DNA from: Struthidea cinerea | Taxonomy: Eukaryota; Chordata; Aves; Passeriformes; Corcoracidae | DNA length: 64,000 nucleotides | NCBI GenBank assembly: GCA_013397865.1 | Contig: VZTI01004803.1 | Span: forward strand, 3,746,873-3,810,872 | Direction: 5' to 3' | Part shown: in pieces, positions 1 to 12,800 of the stretch | Position numbering within the stretch: the stretch's first letter is position 1 | Layout of the letters: each line of letters starts with the position of its first letter | Position numbers and translations under genes: made by a program | Notes under the pieces: generated by a model | What the model saw: only the letters and a program-made list of their open reading frames with translations | What the model was told of the DNA's origin: nothing | The model's database searches: none

Positions 1-1730
1 TGCAAAGTTATGTTTTGTGTCTCTAACTGATTTCCCCTCTCATTTTTCCAAAATGTAATATTCAAAGATGCCTTGCAAATCTCTAAGAAACTCCACTGCA
101 GGGAAATCTGCATCTGTAACCCCATTTGCAGTTCCTCAAATTATATACTTTTCTCACATTATTCTCTAGTTTTCCTTACCCACGGAAGTCCTTCTGATAT
201 AAATAAAAATAACGTGTTTACTGTGGAAGCATTAAGTTTATTTGATCGGATAAGGATCTGGTCCTTGAACATGTGTGACCGCAGGCTTGAGAAGCACAGG
301 CCACCTTGAGGACAGTAGATTTCTATTGCGGGGCCTGTCATTTTGGCAAGTTCTCATGCACTGCCAGCAAAACGGGGCTGTGACTTCTCTGTGGTGCTTC
401 TAAGGAGAAATAATAAAAAGCCTTTGTAAGTGCTCAGAAGGTGTCTAAAGTGACATTTAAATGTTTAGCTGTTTAAACACTCAGGCTGCTATCATGCTTG
501 TTCTTGTCTAGAGATCCTGAGGATAAATTTTCCAGTTTTTTAGTGTTTCACTACAAAACACTTCAGAGTGAAAGAGAATATCACCTACCTCAGAGCTGAA
601 AAAGACTCACAGTAGGGTAAAAACTTTATGACTGTTATATCCATCTGTCTCCCAGAACATTTTCTCTACTTCTTACACCAAATTATAACTCCAGACACCT
701 GCAAAATCACCGGTCCTTCACATTTTCCTCACTGTCTCTCCCACCCCCCTAGGTTTACTTGTCCTTACTTCTTACTTGACAGAATAGTTGGGGAGAGTGG
801 CATTGAATTTTTGTGTAAAACTTAAATTAACAAAGTGATTTTGTTAATTATTTGAAATTACATCTAGCAATTATCAAAAAGTCTAAGGAGGTCAAAGTTT
901 TGACTATGGAATTTTACTGGGGAATAATGGCACATCGAGGAAGATAAATTCGATATTAAAGCACTTGCAGTATGCATGGTTGACTTTAAGTAGAAATATT
1001 TCACAGATATTTTAAATAACAAAATTATGTGAAGCTACAGGTCCTTCTACTGCAAATTTATTTGAAACACAAATTGTTCTCTTACCCTTAGAACTGCTAA
1101 TAATTTGCAGAATATACTTGCCCAAGTATAGAAACACCGAATATGGAATTTGCACCATACGGACATTCTGGAAGCAAAGAATCACCAGATTTTGAGTCAG
1201 CTTACATTGGCTTTTATTTCAGTGACTGAAACTTTTGAAAATGGAACAGGCAAGTTTTCTCCTGAAGCATGTTCATATTAAGACAGTACAGATGCCGCGT
1301 TAGTGTTTGAACAAACATGATATACCTACTAGCTTGAAAAAAAATTCAGGTGTTGATAAATATTACCCTCTTCTGCTCTTTTTATCTTCCCTCAGTGTTT
1401 TACTCACAGGAGATGAAAGTGTAAGATTCAGAAAGACTCAGGAAGTGTAAGATTCCTGTCTGATAGAAACATTAACTCTAGAGAAGAAATAGGCACTGAG
1501 TCCATATGTCTGAAAATTGAAAGTGAAACTGATGTTTAAGAACATTTGCAGGATGAAAGCTCTCATAATGTTTGATTCTCTGCATGTTTCTATGTGCTTG
1601 ACAATGTGTTGCCATTTTATTAATTTTTTTAAAAAATCACAAGGGTTTTGAGTATCAGATGTGGTAAGTTTGCAGTTTACAGGCACACTGCAGTGCCGGC
1701 CCAAGCCCTCATAAAATTCAGTAGGATTTG
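1..1730. other. Unique AT-rich non-coding DNA
   Basis: No repeat family, RNA gene or convincing reading frame is visible. Open frames are under 80 codons with no recognisable protein. The stretch ends exactly at the left target-site duplication (ATTTG, 1726-1730) of the solo LTR that follows. Confidence 0.6.
1726..1730. repeat. Target-site duplication, left copy (ATTTG)
   Basis: ATTTG directly abuts the TG end of the LTR at 1731 and is repeated at 2169-2173 just after its CA end. Confidence 0.75.
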
Positions 1731-2168
1731 TGTGATGGTTTAGGAATGGTATTCTCCAATTTAACGCTCCCACTAAAACACATGCACCGCTCACTCCCCC
1801 CCTTCCCCCACCCTTTCCTTGGGCTGGAGAGGAGAGCTGAAGGCACAAAAGGCAAAGATCACAGGTTGAGATAAGGACAATTTGCTGAAAACAGCAGTGA
1901 GATAAAAAACCAAAGAGTAATAGCAACAGTACTAATGAGAGGGTGCAAGAAAGGAAATATTCACACAAAAATCTCCCAACAATAACCAAGGCCGACAACT
2001 CCCTCCTCCATATTTTCTTGACTGGAAGGAATCCCTTCTCCCTGGAAGAGACTCCCTTCCCCCCACCCCTGGCAATGATGCAAGGTGGTATATAATAATC
2101 TCCAGGTCCTGGCCATGCCCTCTCCCAAGTACTGCAAAATTAACCTGTCCTGTTCAGAACCAGAAACA
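1731..2168 (-). mobile_element. Solo LTR of an avian endogenous retrovirus (438 bp)
   Basis: The element begins TGTGATGG and ends ...AAACA, so it has canonical TG...CA ends. It is bracketed by a perfect 5-bp direct repeat ATTTG (1726-1730 and 2169-2173), the target-site duplication expected from integrase. The arrangement of short motifs, including GTTGAGATAAGGACAATTT near 1864-1883, resembles bird ERVK-type LTRs in which the complementary strand is the transcribed sense. On that strand a TATATA box lies at 2094-2089. The internal region and second LTR are absent, as expected after LTR-LTR recombination. Family name and orientation rest on recalled similarity; the boundaries and duplication are seen directly. 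It could be an ERV1- or ERVL-like LTR instead, since 5-bp duplications are less usual for ERVK. Confidence 0.82.
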
Positions 2169-2173
2169 ATTTG
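2169..2173. repeat. Target-site duplication, right copy (ATTTG)
   Basis: This is an exact copy of 1726-1730 at the other end of the solo LTR. Confidence 0.75.
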
Positions 2174-2230
2174 TTTCTGAATTATTTAAGGACATATATT
2201 CTCTTAGTCGCATTTAAAAATAGTAATAAA

Positions 2231-2340
2231 ATTATAGAATCAGACTTAAATTGAAGAAGACCCATAAGATCATTGAGTCCAACCATAAGCCTGGCACCAC
2301 CGTGTTCACCACTAAACCATGTGCCTAAGTGCCACATTGA
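2231..2340 (-). mobile_element. CR1 LINE 3' fragment
   Basis: The plus strand reads ATAGAATCAG followed by diverged GAAGACCCATAAGATCATTGAGTCCAA and the block AAACCATGTGCCTAAGTGCCACA. This is the reverse complement of the 3' untranslated end of a bird CR1 subfamily, so the LINE runs on the minus strand with its 3' end at the left. Only about 110 bp survive, in keeping with the usual severe 5' truncation of CR1. It lies about 60 bp from the solo LTR and is more diverged than the other CR1 copies here. Confidence 0.75.
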
Positions 2341-3013
2341 ATTAATGGTCTACAGAACCATTAATTTACACCTCAGGTCTTAAAAATTTTTTCACATACT
2401 TTTATATTTGGAAGGATGGAGCCCTATTTTACCCTATAACACTAGCAAAACAGTATTATCTGGTATGAAGGATCATGTCTGCCTCTGAATTGCCATAAAT
2501 CTCACTTTGGTGACTGCAGGATTGTAAGGTATTTTCTGTTAATTGGAACAGAAAACATATGGCATGTTTCTGACATTTTCTGAGACGCTTTTTTGCATAA
2601 AATGTGACATAAGCGATATCTGAATTATTATCTGGAATTTTGAGAAGTTTTTACATTTTTTTTATTTCAGTCCATTTTATTACAAAATATTTTAAACTAC
2701 AATCATCCATACAAATTCACAACCAAGAAAGTTTTGTCGAACCCCAAAAGTTTATTAAAATTTTGTTGTCTTATCTTAAAAAAACCCAGGAAGAAAAAAG
2801 GTTGAAATCCCCACTATCCTGCTGAGGTATTTTTCATACTTAAAGGTAATAGATCATCCTTTGCCTAAAGGAATATAGATGAGAACTTTGACGCTGGTCA
2901 AGTCTTTCAGATGAGATTTAGATGTGTAAACTAAAGGGCTGCTGGGATGCTGGCAAAATCACCTGCAGCTGCAGCTGACAATCTGACTTTACAAGGGGAA
3001 AGCCAGATACCCT
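2341..3013. other. Unique AT-rich non-coding DNA
   Basis: Nothing is recognisable apart from a small CAGCTGCAGCTG stretch near 2964-2977. There is no reading frame above 61 codons. Confidence 0.5.
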
Positions 3014-3560
3014 TGTACGGTAAAATTACGCTATGAAAAGCCAGTGTCCATGAAGGAGACAGAGGAGTCCTGCAACTTTACTCGAATTAAGGGAGAGAGT
3101 CCACCGGGGCACATGCCCGAGGGCAGCCTCCTTTTATCCCAAACTCCCGGCCGCATGTCGCCCTCCTCGTTTCTCCGTTGGCTGAGGTACAGGGAAGGTA
3201 CAGCCTTCCCGAACCGTCTCCCACATATTTCCCCCTTGAACCTGTCGTTTTACCCCAGAGTTCAGAAACTCGCCCTTGTCTGTTTCAGGAGTCAATCTGT
3301 CTGCGCTCTGTAACAAACCTGCTGCTTGAAGTAAGTAGAAACAGTAAGACCCATTTCAAAGACGTTAACACCCATACCTTTGCCCATGGAATTGTTTGTA
3401 GAGACATTAGTACACATTCCCTATCACCCCCAGGCAAAAGAAAGCCCTTATCAAAAAGGCAGTTCCATGATATAGACTACAATCTCACGCATATACTGAA
3501 CTCAGAGACCCAGGTGCCCAACACATCCAAAGCAATTTAGAGAAGCCCTTCTCCTAAGCG
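3014..3560 (-). mobile_element. LTR-like retroviral promoter segment, right edge unresolved
   Basis: This is an abrupt GC-richer, CpG-containing segment. On the minus strand it carries a CCAAT-like GCCAACG (about 3181-3175), then GGGATAAAAG as a TATA box (about 3140-3131), then AGTAAA (3082-3077) as a possible poly(A) signal. The left edge reads TGTACGG, giving a CCGTACA end in the minus sense. This order and spacing is that of a U3-R-U5 unit with a short R. No target-site duplication with a matching CA end was found, so the right edge is arbitrary and the copy is probably truncated. The open frames of 89 and 120 codons on the plus strand run antisense to this promoter and look like chance frames. 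The family is not identified. Confidence 0.5.
3131..3181 (-). promoter_or_regulatory. CCAAT-like and TATA elements within the LTR-like segment
   Basis: On the minus strand, GCCAACG precedes GGGATAAAAG by about 40 bp, the normal spacing of upstream and core promoter boxes in a retroviral U3. Activity is inferred only from motif order. Confidence 0.4.
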
Positions 3561-4174
3561 TTCATGTGAAGATCCCCCATCAGTTCCAAAGCACGTGTTT
3601 CCTGGGAATTCCAGGCTATGTTACTTATTTATCCCAGTTCATTCCGAGGCAAAGTGAGATTCTTATCTTAAGCACTGCTGAAACCAGATATCAGAAAATA
3701 GGCAGACATTTTTGGAATTTGACTGCAAGATTTAGCTGTAGAAAGACAAGAGTAATATAGATCTTACCCTGCTGCAGAAGTTTGCAGAATAAGTACAAAC
3801 ATCTCTAGTACTCACTGTGTCTCATTGCTCCTGCCACCTTATTTGACAAAAGATATCTAGGACTCATTTGATTGTTTAACATGGGAGACGTTTTGACCCA
3901 AACAGCATTAAATCAGGTTATGATTACCTAGCTTTAGTAACCTAGAAAATACCTTCAAGACTAAGATACCTATCAGAACTGTTTATAGTCAATGAGGAGA
4001 ATCAGGTGATCCCAAATAATAGTTTATTTCATGTGTCCTCATCACTTTCAGTCTGAAATAAATGTCAGAATTAAAATGAAATACATAAAAATTTTCTCAG
4101 AAAATGATCCATATTATTGACTTGTGATACTAGATGAGATACTGAGTAAACATATAAATGCATTTGAGCCTGAT
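3561..4174. other. Unclassified non-coding DNA
   Basis: The left part may still be diverged LTR or provirus sequence; the rest is AT-rich and unremarkable. One CACGTG occurs at about 3590. Confidence 0.4.
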
Positions 4175-4317
4175 TTCACAGAATCACAGAAAGGCTGAGG
4201 TTGGAAGGGATGTCTGGGTGTCACTTGGTCCTAATCCCACCTTGCTCAAGCAGCGTCACCTATAGCAGATTAGCCAGGACTATGTCCAAACAGCTTTTGC
4301 ATTTTTCCAAGGATGGA
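4175..4317 (-). mobile_element. CR1 LINE 3' fragment
   Basis: The plus strand shows TCACAGAATCACAGAAAGG, then GAGGTTGGAAGGGATG and CTTGCTCAAGCAGCGTCACCT. This is the reverse complement of the CR1 3' end, including two copies of the terminal octamer repeat. The copy breaks off after TTTCCAAGGATGGA, about 140 bp in. The 94-codon frame over it is not a gene. Confidence 0.88.
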
Positions 4318-7300
4318 AAGAATGGATCTCTTCAAGGATGGATTTCAAGAGGTATGTTACACGTGCTAGTTTCATTCTACATGGCAGTTGTAAAAGATAC
4401 CAGATTTATTTGCTCTTTGGAGAGTGAGGTTTGGACATGTTCATCAACCATATTAACACATATCTCTTCTCAGATGAACATATAATTTGAATTGCTCTTA
4501 GGAATAAAGACATTGCCCTTCATAGAAAAAAAACCCCTGTAAAATAATGGTGGTGACTGGTTGCATTCATGGAATTAAATTAAATTTAAAAATAATGTAA
4601 AAAGAAAAAGAAATAAAGGAGTTCTTGGTACTTCAATTGTTTTTTTCCTTCTTCTTTTATACTTTTTTCTTCTAGATACTTTTGGTAATTTTTTACTGCA
4701 AAAATAATTTACTTATACTATTGGGACTCTTTGTCAAGAAAAGAATGCCTTCAAAAAAACCCAGTGCCTTAGTCTAGTCTGATAGAAATGAACCATAAGT
4801 ACTTCTTGGGCTGAAAGAACATTAATGCTATATTTCTGAGAAAGCTTTCCAACAGCATCTTTAAACAGTTGCTCAGTTGGAGATTAAGAGCACTGCATTT
4901 ATAAACTAGTTAGGATTGAAGATATCTGTGATGATCATAGTTTGTTTATATTTCTGTGCTTCTTTCTCCCATGTGATTTCACTCAACATATTGATATCAT
5001 CGGATAAATTTATATAATTCACCCAACAAAGTACAATATTCTGATAATTTATGAGATTATATTTTTGACAAATGCATCTTTTCTTAGCCTGAACTTTTGT
5101 CCTTTTTAATAGGTTAAAAAACAGATTCTTTCACTTCAGTGAAAATCATTGTCCTTACTATTTAATATTTAGATAGCAGTTTGAATATTAGACCTTAATA
5201 GCTGGGCAATCATTTTCCTGATTCAAATTCTTCCTGATAAACAATTTGGCAAGAAAATTACCTACCATTCTGAGGTGAAAAAGTCTTACTAATGGTACAG
5301 GACAGTAGCTTGAACACTGGTTTGTATTTTGCATAGAAAAAGGTAAGTTAGATGCGGGATAAAGATCTTGTCCATGACTGCTTCTCTTTGATTATTAGAA
5401 TGGGAATTGAGAAGCTACTTCATTGTGTATTATTTATTGATCTGTTAGAGGAATTAATTCTTTCAGAAGCAATTAAATACTTGCAAATATAAGGCAACAG
5501 TGTCAGTACAGAGTCATTAGTGATTAAGTCTCATCATTAAGTGAAAGCCCTGCATTACTTTCCCAGCATGCACCTAGTTAAGGTACAGCTTGATGTTTGA
5601 AGCTTCCCCAAGCATAAGGAAACAAAGTAGTAGAAAATAATAAAATAGCATTAGAATTGGCATACTTTTGTGGTAGCCCACAGCACAGATTACAATTAAT
5701 TTTCACTGAACTGCTTCACAGAATTAATTATTACCACATCAGCAGCAAAACTACTGCTTAGTCTGAGAATAGTTTCTTAATGCCAATGGCTATTTTGTGC
5801 TGCTGGAAAAAAAAATAGGCAGTGTAAGACAAAAATGTGAAGATGTGGAGAAATAGAAGTGCATGTAAAAAAGGCTTACTCAAATGTTCTTCCCTTGACC
5901 TTGTCTTTTTCATGCACCCTTCTGTCAACACATCAATTTTCAGTCCCAGCACTGTCACCTATTTCATGGGAATTTTCTTACAGAGTTGAGGAAATAGAAT
6001 AATTTAGAACTTGTTACTACAGTACCATTTAATCTTGGAGAAGGATTAGTTCCCTTGGGATTCTGGCTTTTGTTCTGTCTGTTCCCGGTGCTGTTAGTTC
6101 CAACACTGCCTCACTCCTCACTTGGGTTCACACAGAGGGCTCTCCATGCCTGGCTGCACTGTGAGCCCAGAGTAGCTGTCAAGCCTGGAAGTGTATGCTT
6201 TGGACCTCAGTGATTGTGTTTGCTCACATTAACAGATCCTTCTCCCAGCGAAGATACAAGTTCAGTCACTTAATTGTTGATAATCATCCTGTGTCCTCCC
6301 TCAGCTTCCTCCCACCATCTGACCAGATCAGGAGACCCCTCTTACCTTAATGCATCGGGACTCCACATCGAAGTTTCCAGTAGACAGCTTTCTGATCACA
6401 TTTGGAGGGGAAAGTAAGAGTAAATTAAGAACTGGAAAGAATAAATAAATTCCAGCATCTTCAGACCAGTTTGAAGGGATTGTTTTAATTCAGTGCTGAA
6501 TTATGAACAGCACAACAATATGCTTACTTCGAAGTCCTTACAGTGAGGCAAACTTGAGAAGCTTGTTATCGCTTAAGGTTCAGGCAAGCCTAAGGCTGAG
6601 GAGGAAAGATCATAGCCAGCAGCAGCAGTTGCTCTTGCTCTTCTGTTGTGTGTTTTGTTTTGTTTCAGCAAGGGCACCTAAAGCGAAGTTATGAGAATTA
6701 AAGATGTATGGGTGTGACTGTGTGTGTCTTTTTCCCATTTTGATCTTACAATTTTTACTATAGATGTTCTAAAAACCTCACATAGTTCAACATCACACAT
6801 CACATGGAGACAAACATATGAAAAATTAAAAGTCTTTAAAAAGAGAAATATATTCAATACTCTCTGGATAGTACATAGCATAATTTTTATTTCCTCCATG
6901 AACTTCAGCTAAAACAGAAAATTAAAGAGTCATTATGTCCCATTAGTTATTGGTTTGTGGAGGATTAATTATGCAGTTGAGATGGACTGTTATTTTGAAT
7001 TCATTCTTGTTTCCTGTGGTACCCTAGAAAGCAAATTATAGGGATCTTTTGACACTTGATACTAAACAAGGTTGCACTCTTACAATAGGTTCTACACAGT
7101 TCTAGAAGCCTACTCTTTCAAACTGTGGACCAATATTTGTGGTGTTGATTATAGAGAACATACACTTTAAATGCATGAACTTTGATTTCTTCCTATCTGA
7201 CAGGAGTAATTACTAAAAAATAACTCCTGAGAAAATGTGTTTTGTGAATATTCTGGTCTGCTCACAGAATGAGTGGCATATGCTTATAAAAGAAAGTTCT

Positions 7301-9616
7301 TGGCTACATTTACTTTTTTTCCTGCTCAAATATCTGCAATTAAGTTTAAAAGCATCTGTAAGCTTTTGCTTTTATCAATTATATTTGCTCCAAGGCTCGG
7401 AAGATTAAAATGTGGAGTATCACTCAGAACAGGTATCAATATTATAAGCTGGTAAAAGAGCAGAGCATGAAACTGGTTAATATAAGATGGCTAAGTTAAT
7501 GAAAACAGAATTATCATCAATACTTTTTCTCCTGATACACGAACAGCACAGGCCACAAGAGGAGCATGTACCCTGATATTACAGAGTTTAATCATGTGGA
7601 CTGTACCTCTGCTGAGATATTATATGGGACACAGAGAAAAACTGACAGGAAAGCTGACATTTTTGTCCTTAAAGACAAAAGATATTTTTTCCCTTAAAGG
7701 AAAAGACCCCAGCTGCTTAGCTTCAGAGAGGTCAAGCTGGCTACTGAACAGGAGATTTAAACATGTGGGACCAAGTCTTCCTCAGGGGGGTGCAAAGCAC
7801 CCTCTTCTAGAAAATGCATCAAAATTCTCCACAGGAGAGAAAAGACAATATGAAAAATATTAAGTCTTCTGTAAAGACCAGAATATTATTTCTGATAGAA
7901 TTGAAGTGGAAATTGAGACAGGAATGTCAATAATTATACACACCTTGAGAAAGCCTATGATTTTGCTGAAATTGCCAGCCTTGCATAAATGCTTGCAGAG
8001 TTTTGTTAACTGGGAAAATAAATTTTGACTCTTTCCAATCAGTATTAACTGTTTATTTTAGATTCATAAAGGAAGAGAGATTAATGTGTTTTTATCTAAA
8101 AAAGTAAAAGTCTAAAAACAAACCTGATTTTCAACTACAGGTTTGCAAGTTCCAGAGGATAAGGGGCAAAACTAAAAGTCAGAAGCCTCCTTTGCAGAGC
8201 CATTTCTGTAGCTCTGGGGTTAGGCTGAGCTCATGCCTGTAGGTGGAGAGCAGATCTGGCCAGCTTGCTTGGTGTGGTACCTCTGTATGTGGGGCTGGAG
8301 GTGCCATCTTTGCCCCTTGGGACCAGGGCTGCCCTGTAGCTTGGAACCACAGGGGTGAAGCCTCTGGCAGGGTCTCGGCTTCCCATGCCCAGAGTGCCCA
8401 TTATCTACAAGTTAATACAGCTGATGGTTTCTGAACTGTGCTCGTAGACCAGTACATGTGTTTCTTCCCTGACCATCACAACACTCATCTTTGTGTTTGC
8501 AAGTTTTTTTTTGGATTGCTCTTTGAGAACCATTTCTGAGTGAGGTAAAGCTACCAAAATTGATGCATGACAATTTGCTGCTTAAGATTGAATATTCTAG
8601 AATTCACCCTTGTCGCAGGAATGGAAATTTTGTAATTTTGATCATCCATGACAAGACAGTAAGACATGTAAGGGGTGTGGAAAAATGAATATTTTATTAG
8701 GCTGGAGGATATCTAGGCTGAAAGAAAGACAATACTCCTGAGAAAGGAGATACAGGACAATAAACTGATCTAGATACCATATTGTCCCCAAATTAAAATA
8801 CTCCATCAGTGGAAATATTCTATTAGGCTAGAGGATATAATTTTGGAAAATAGGCATACTTTGAGGAAGAAAACCCCTTTATAAGTTTTGCAGAGACTTG
8901 TAGGAGATCTACGAATTCAGAAGTGCCTGTTGTTTTCCATGTTTTTTAGTTGGTTTAATAATATATATTCTTCTCTTTACAAACTCAGACTCTCTAAAGT
9001 ATACAGACTTCTGTACTCCTTGTGACAGCAGTATTATTACCACAGCTCATCATTGTTGGCCCCAGCTTTTTTTGCTGAAGGGGATTGCAACAGAAAATTT
9101 TGTGGTGGATACATGTATTCATATTTGTGTGTATTACGCAAGAGTTTTAAGAGAAGACTATACAAAACAAGAATGTTATGAGTTATTCATCATCCAGACA
9201 ACACTAAAAAATAAGAATATTTAGCTCCTATCAGAAAACAAAACAAAAAAATGCAGCTATTTTTTGTGATGGACCTTGTAACAGGCTCCTGCAGACCTTG
9301 TTTCATGCTCAGCCTGAGCATGAAAACACCACATGTCCTTTTCTACAACTTTAAGAAGACCCAGAAAATTCTCCACTGAGGGTTACTTCACAGGTGCATG
9401 GGTGCACAACAACCCTGTAAGGAATTTAAGAGTTGGTTTAAAAAAAAGAATCACAGTTTTTACATAATATTTCTTATATCCACTGCAGGTCACTGAACTC
9501 AAAATGACAAAGAAAGTTTAAAGGAGTTCCAATGCAGATGGACACCATTCTCCAGAGCAGAAATTGTGCCTTCCATGATGCAGGTGCCTGTGTTCACACA
9601 CTAAAATCAAACAAAA
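4318..9616. other. Unique AT-rich non-coding DNA with small GC-richer patches
   Basis: No gene or known repeat is recognised over about 5 kb. Two GC-richer patches (about 6060-6330 and 8170-8440) stand out by composition but have no identifiable repeat or long reading frame. A pair of related 25-bp segments occurs at 8688 and 8814. Open frames stay below 95 codons. Confidence 0.5.
8688..8838. repeat. Diverged direct repeat, 25 bp at 126-bp spacing
   Basis: AATATTTTATTAGGCTGGAG... (8688-8712) recurs as AATATTCTATTAGGCTAGAG... (8814-8838), matching at 23 of 25 positions. The intervening sequence is only loosely alike, so this may be an old duplication of about 126 bp or coincidence of AT-rich sequence. 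Confidence 0.4.
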
Positions 9617-9838
9617 GCTGTAAGGAGATATTCTTTACTACAAGGGTAGCGAGACACTGGCACAATTTGCCCAGAGAAACCACCCATCTGCAATCCCTGC
9701 AGATGTTAAACAGGATTGATAAGGCTTTGAGCAACCCATTCTAGTGGAAGGTGTCCCTGCTCACCGCAGTGGGGCTGCAACGAGATGATCTTTAAGGTTC
9801 CTTTGAACCCAGTCCAGTCTGTGATTCCATGATTCTAA
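9617..9838 (+). mobile_element. CR1 LINE 3' end
   Basis: The copy reads in the sense direction: CTGTAAGGAGATATTCTTTA, then GCGAGACACTGGCACAATTT, GGCTTTGAGCAACCCATTCT, GATGATCTTTAAGGTTCCTT, and finally GTGATTCCATGATTCTA as the terminal octamer repeats. This is the last part of CR1 ORF2 running into its 3' UTR, on the plus strand and 5'-truncated. The first bases may extend left to about 9536, where similarity fades. Confidence 0.88.
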
Positions 9839-12800
9839 GATGTGCTGTGGCAGAAGAACTGGGGCACTCCTGGACTCCTGTCTGCCTGGCTCCCCGAGAT
9901 AAGATTGGTTGGGATTTCTCACACCTTTTGTCCAAAAGATTTGAGAATATTGAGATATCATGATGATTTTTTGGCACTTCCTGGAAAAAGGATTCTATGT
10001 TGCTGTAGAAAGTTTAAACAGAGGTATGGGAAAGAAAAGCAGAATAATTTTCAGCAGTAATAGCAAGAATTGTACTGTTAGCATGCATTTTATAAATTGG
10101 GAAAATACATTAGTTCTCATATTAAACATTACTGTTAGAGTAACTGCTGTCCCTTTCAAAGATGTAAAATGAAGATCCTATAAAGGGCCTCAAAGAAGTC
10201 TCTGGAAATGACAGTTATGACCCAGTTAACTCATATTTCAGCCCAAATGCTTTCTGCTTCAAAAGCTTGTAGGTATATGCATATAGGTGTTGTATGTATT
10301 ATCAGTATACAAGGAATAGTAGGCAAGCTATTGACTCGATTCAGTATCACAAGAATTCCCAGTGAATGATCAAAATGGGCAGTGTTTTGCACTCCATGTT
10401 AAGGAATGGGAGATTGATCGGTCTGTGTCATCACAGGACATTGAAATTTAATATTCCCTCCCTTGCCTTTGTACTGGCAGTGGAACTTCACTAGGAGTGA
10501 CTGTGATCCAAAACTCAGAAGGGTAATTTCCAGAGAAGCAGGAAGAACTCAAGGCAGAAGTTCCAAAACCTGCACATTAAATTACAAAGTAACTGTGGAT
10601 ACGGAGAAGTGATTAAATAAGAATTTTTAAGGAAGCCTAGTAGTATATTTTTAAGCTGCTGGTTCAGTTCTATTGACTTTGTTTTCTTTGTAAATCAAAT
10701 AGGGAATAACCCCATTGTATAAAAAATCAGTTCCAGGAAAGACTCAAGAAAGCAATACACAAGAAGTGCTCCCTCACAGCAGGGATTGCATTTGCTGCTG
10801 CTGTAGTTTCACTCCTTGGACTAAAAGGTTAGCTGGCTTTGTTATTTTTCTGCTGCTGTTGCTGTTTCTCAAATTAGGCTGGCAGGTCCATTTCCACAGT
10901 CTACATCTTTTCATGCTGTGAAGCTCAGTAAAATGGTGCAAAAAGTGTACTGTCCATGCAATGGGTCAAAAATTATGTATAATCATTTGATTCTAAAAAC
11001 GTTAATGAAATGGAAGGTCGACTTTATTTTCACACCTCAGAAAAGTCACTGAAGACAAGTAACAGAGTTACTACAGCTACAGAGATTAAAAATATCTGTG
11101 AAAAATAATTTTTGCAATTTGGCAGGCTGTAATAACAAAGCAAGGCTTCTGACAAGAACCCAAAAAAATTACCTTGAAACACTTTAATGAACTGCTGTCT
11201 GCTTTCCCTTTTGAAAACATTTTCTGTGACTTGGACATTCCTAACAGAAGGCAAAGGTACATTATTGTGTGCAGTTTCTACAATCTGGTGTCTGAAAGAA
11301 TCGGCCTTAGAACTCTGTTACCATTAGCTTTCACCTACCGTTCTTGTTTTCAAAGAGGGACTTTCTTTCACTGCTATTTCCGCAGCCAGTGAACAGTACT
11401 CAGAGTACCACATGAATTGGTAGTCTGTAAATAGTTTATAGACATTTTTCAGAACTAGACAACTATTAGGCAGTTTAACATAATGCCCGTCATGCTGACA
11501 CGGGGATTGTCATTCTCATCCTTGCTGCTCTGATTTCCCTCTTATACTCAAGATTGAGCACATGATCAGAAAGGAACCAGCACTGATTATGTAGTTAAAC
11601 AGTGTCTGGCACACTGTATGATTGTGACGGATGGTGACACCAAGCGATTTCTCCTCCACACTGATTTTGAGGTGGTGAATTTTCAAATGTTCATCTTTCA
11701 TAAACCCCTTAGAACTTCTGTTTTAAGATCTTCATCATATTCTAGATAGTATCCATCCTACGTTCTCGATTAACATTTGCTGAACACCCTACAGCTTCTT
11801 GGTGGCCATCACAACCCCGCTTCAAACATGAAATTATTCTTACTTGACTGTTCTCTCAGATATCTGATGGATAAGCAGGAGAAACTGCTATGATCTTTTA
11901 AAATACTTGTTCCATTCTCTCCTGTCACCTAGCTCATTCAAACTCACTTCAGTCTTATTTGGGCGCAACCTTTGCTGCACAGAAACTGGCATTAACTTAG
12001 AGATATTTTGACTCCTTAGTGTAATCTGAAAATAGCCCTAATGAAGTCCAGTGGCTGAAACTGTACTGACATTGGCCCTCTACTTCCCTCTTCTGTTTAA
12101 TTATGGGAATCTCAGTGGATTTGTTTTTCCATTTTCCCAATGACTTCTTTTTCTATGTACAAGTCATTTGCAGAATGCTGTGTAAACATCTTATTTACCA
12201 TCAGAGGTGACATTGCATAAAACATGGTCCACAACATATTTCAAGCAGATCTTTGCACTACAGTGTTCCTTTTCAGTGGGATATGAATTTCACAATGAGA
12301 GAATTAAATATGAGCTAAAATGATGTGTTCCTCTTAAAAGATAACTTATGAAGCTCTGCACTGCTGAAAAGTAAACATGAAAAGATATGGGCTCAAAATT
12401 CCCTCTTGGATATTCAAATACTGCATAATATTATCCTTAGTTCTATCCAATATGAATTTAGGCTTGCATATGAACTGAAGCTTTTATCTTATGAACATGA
12501 TAATTATGGAAGGGTAGATGGTTGGGCTTGACTTCAGAATAAGATATTGGCTTCTGAGATTTCCAGAGCTGCAGTTGCTTCCTTGATTTAGGGTATCAAT
12601 AAGCCCTATGTATTTTTCTGCTTTATTTTTTCACCCAGAACTGTTCTTCTTCACGTAGCCCCAGTATAGACTGAACAGGCATGCAGATCAAATTCTCTTC
12701 TGCCCTGTCCAAGAAACAGAAGCAGAAGTATCCTATGGAAAAAAAAATTCATGTATTTAGTTATAGTAAAATAAAATCTTAAGGTGCAACCAGAAAGAGT

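Noticed and set aside
3008..3770. TACCCT at 3008-3013 and 3765-3770 as a 6-bp target-site duplication for the 3014 element
   Set aside because: The bases before the right copy (ATATAGATCT) do not end in CA and do not mirror the left end. A 6-mer match over this distance is not unlikely by chance.
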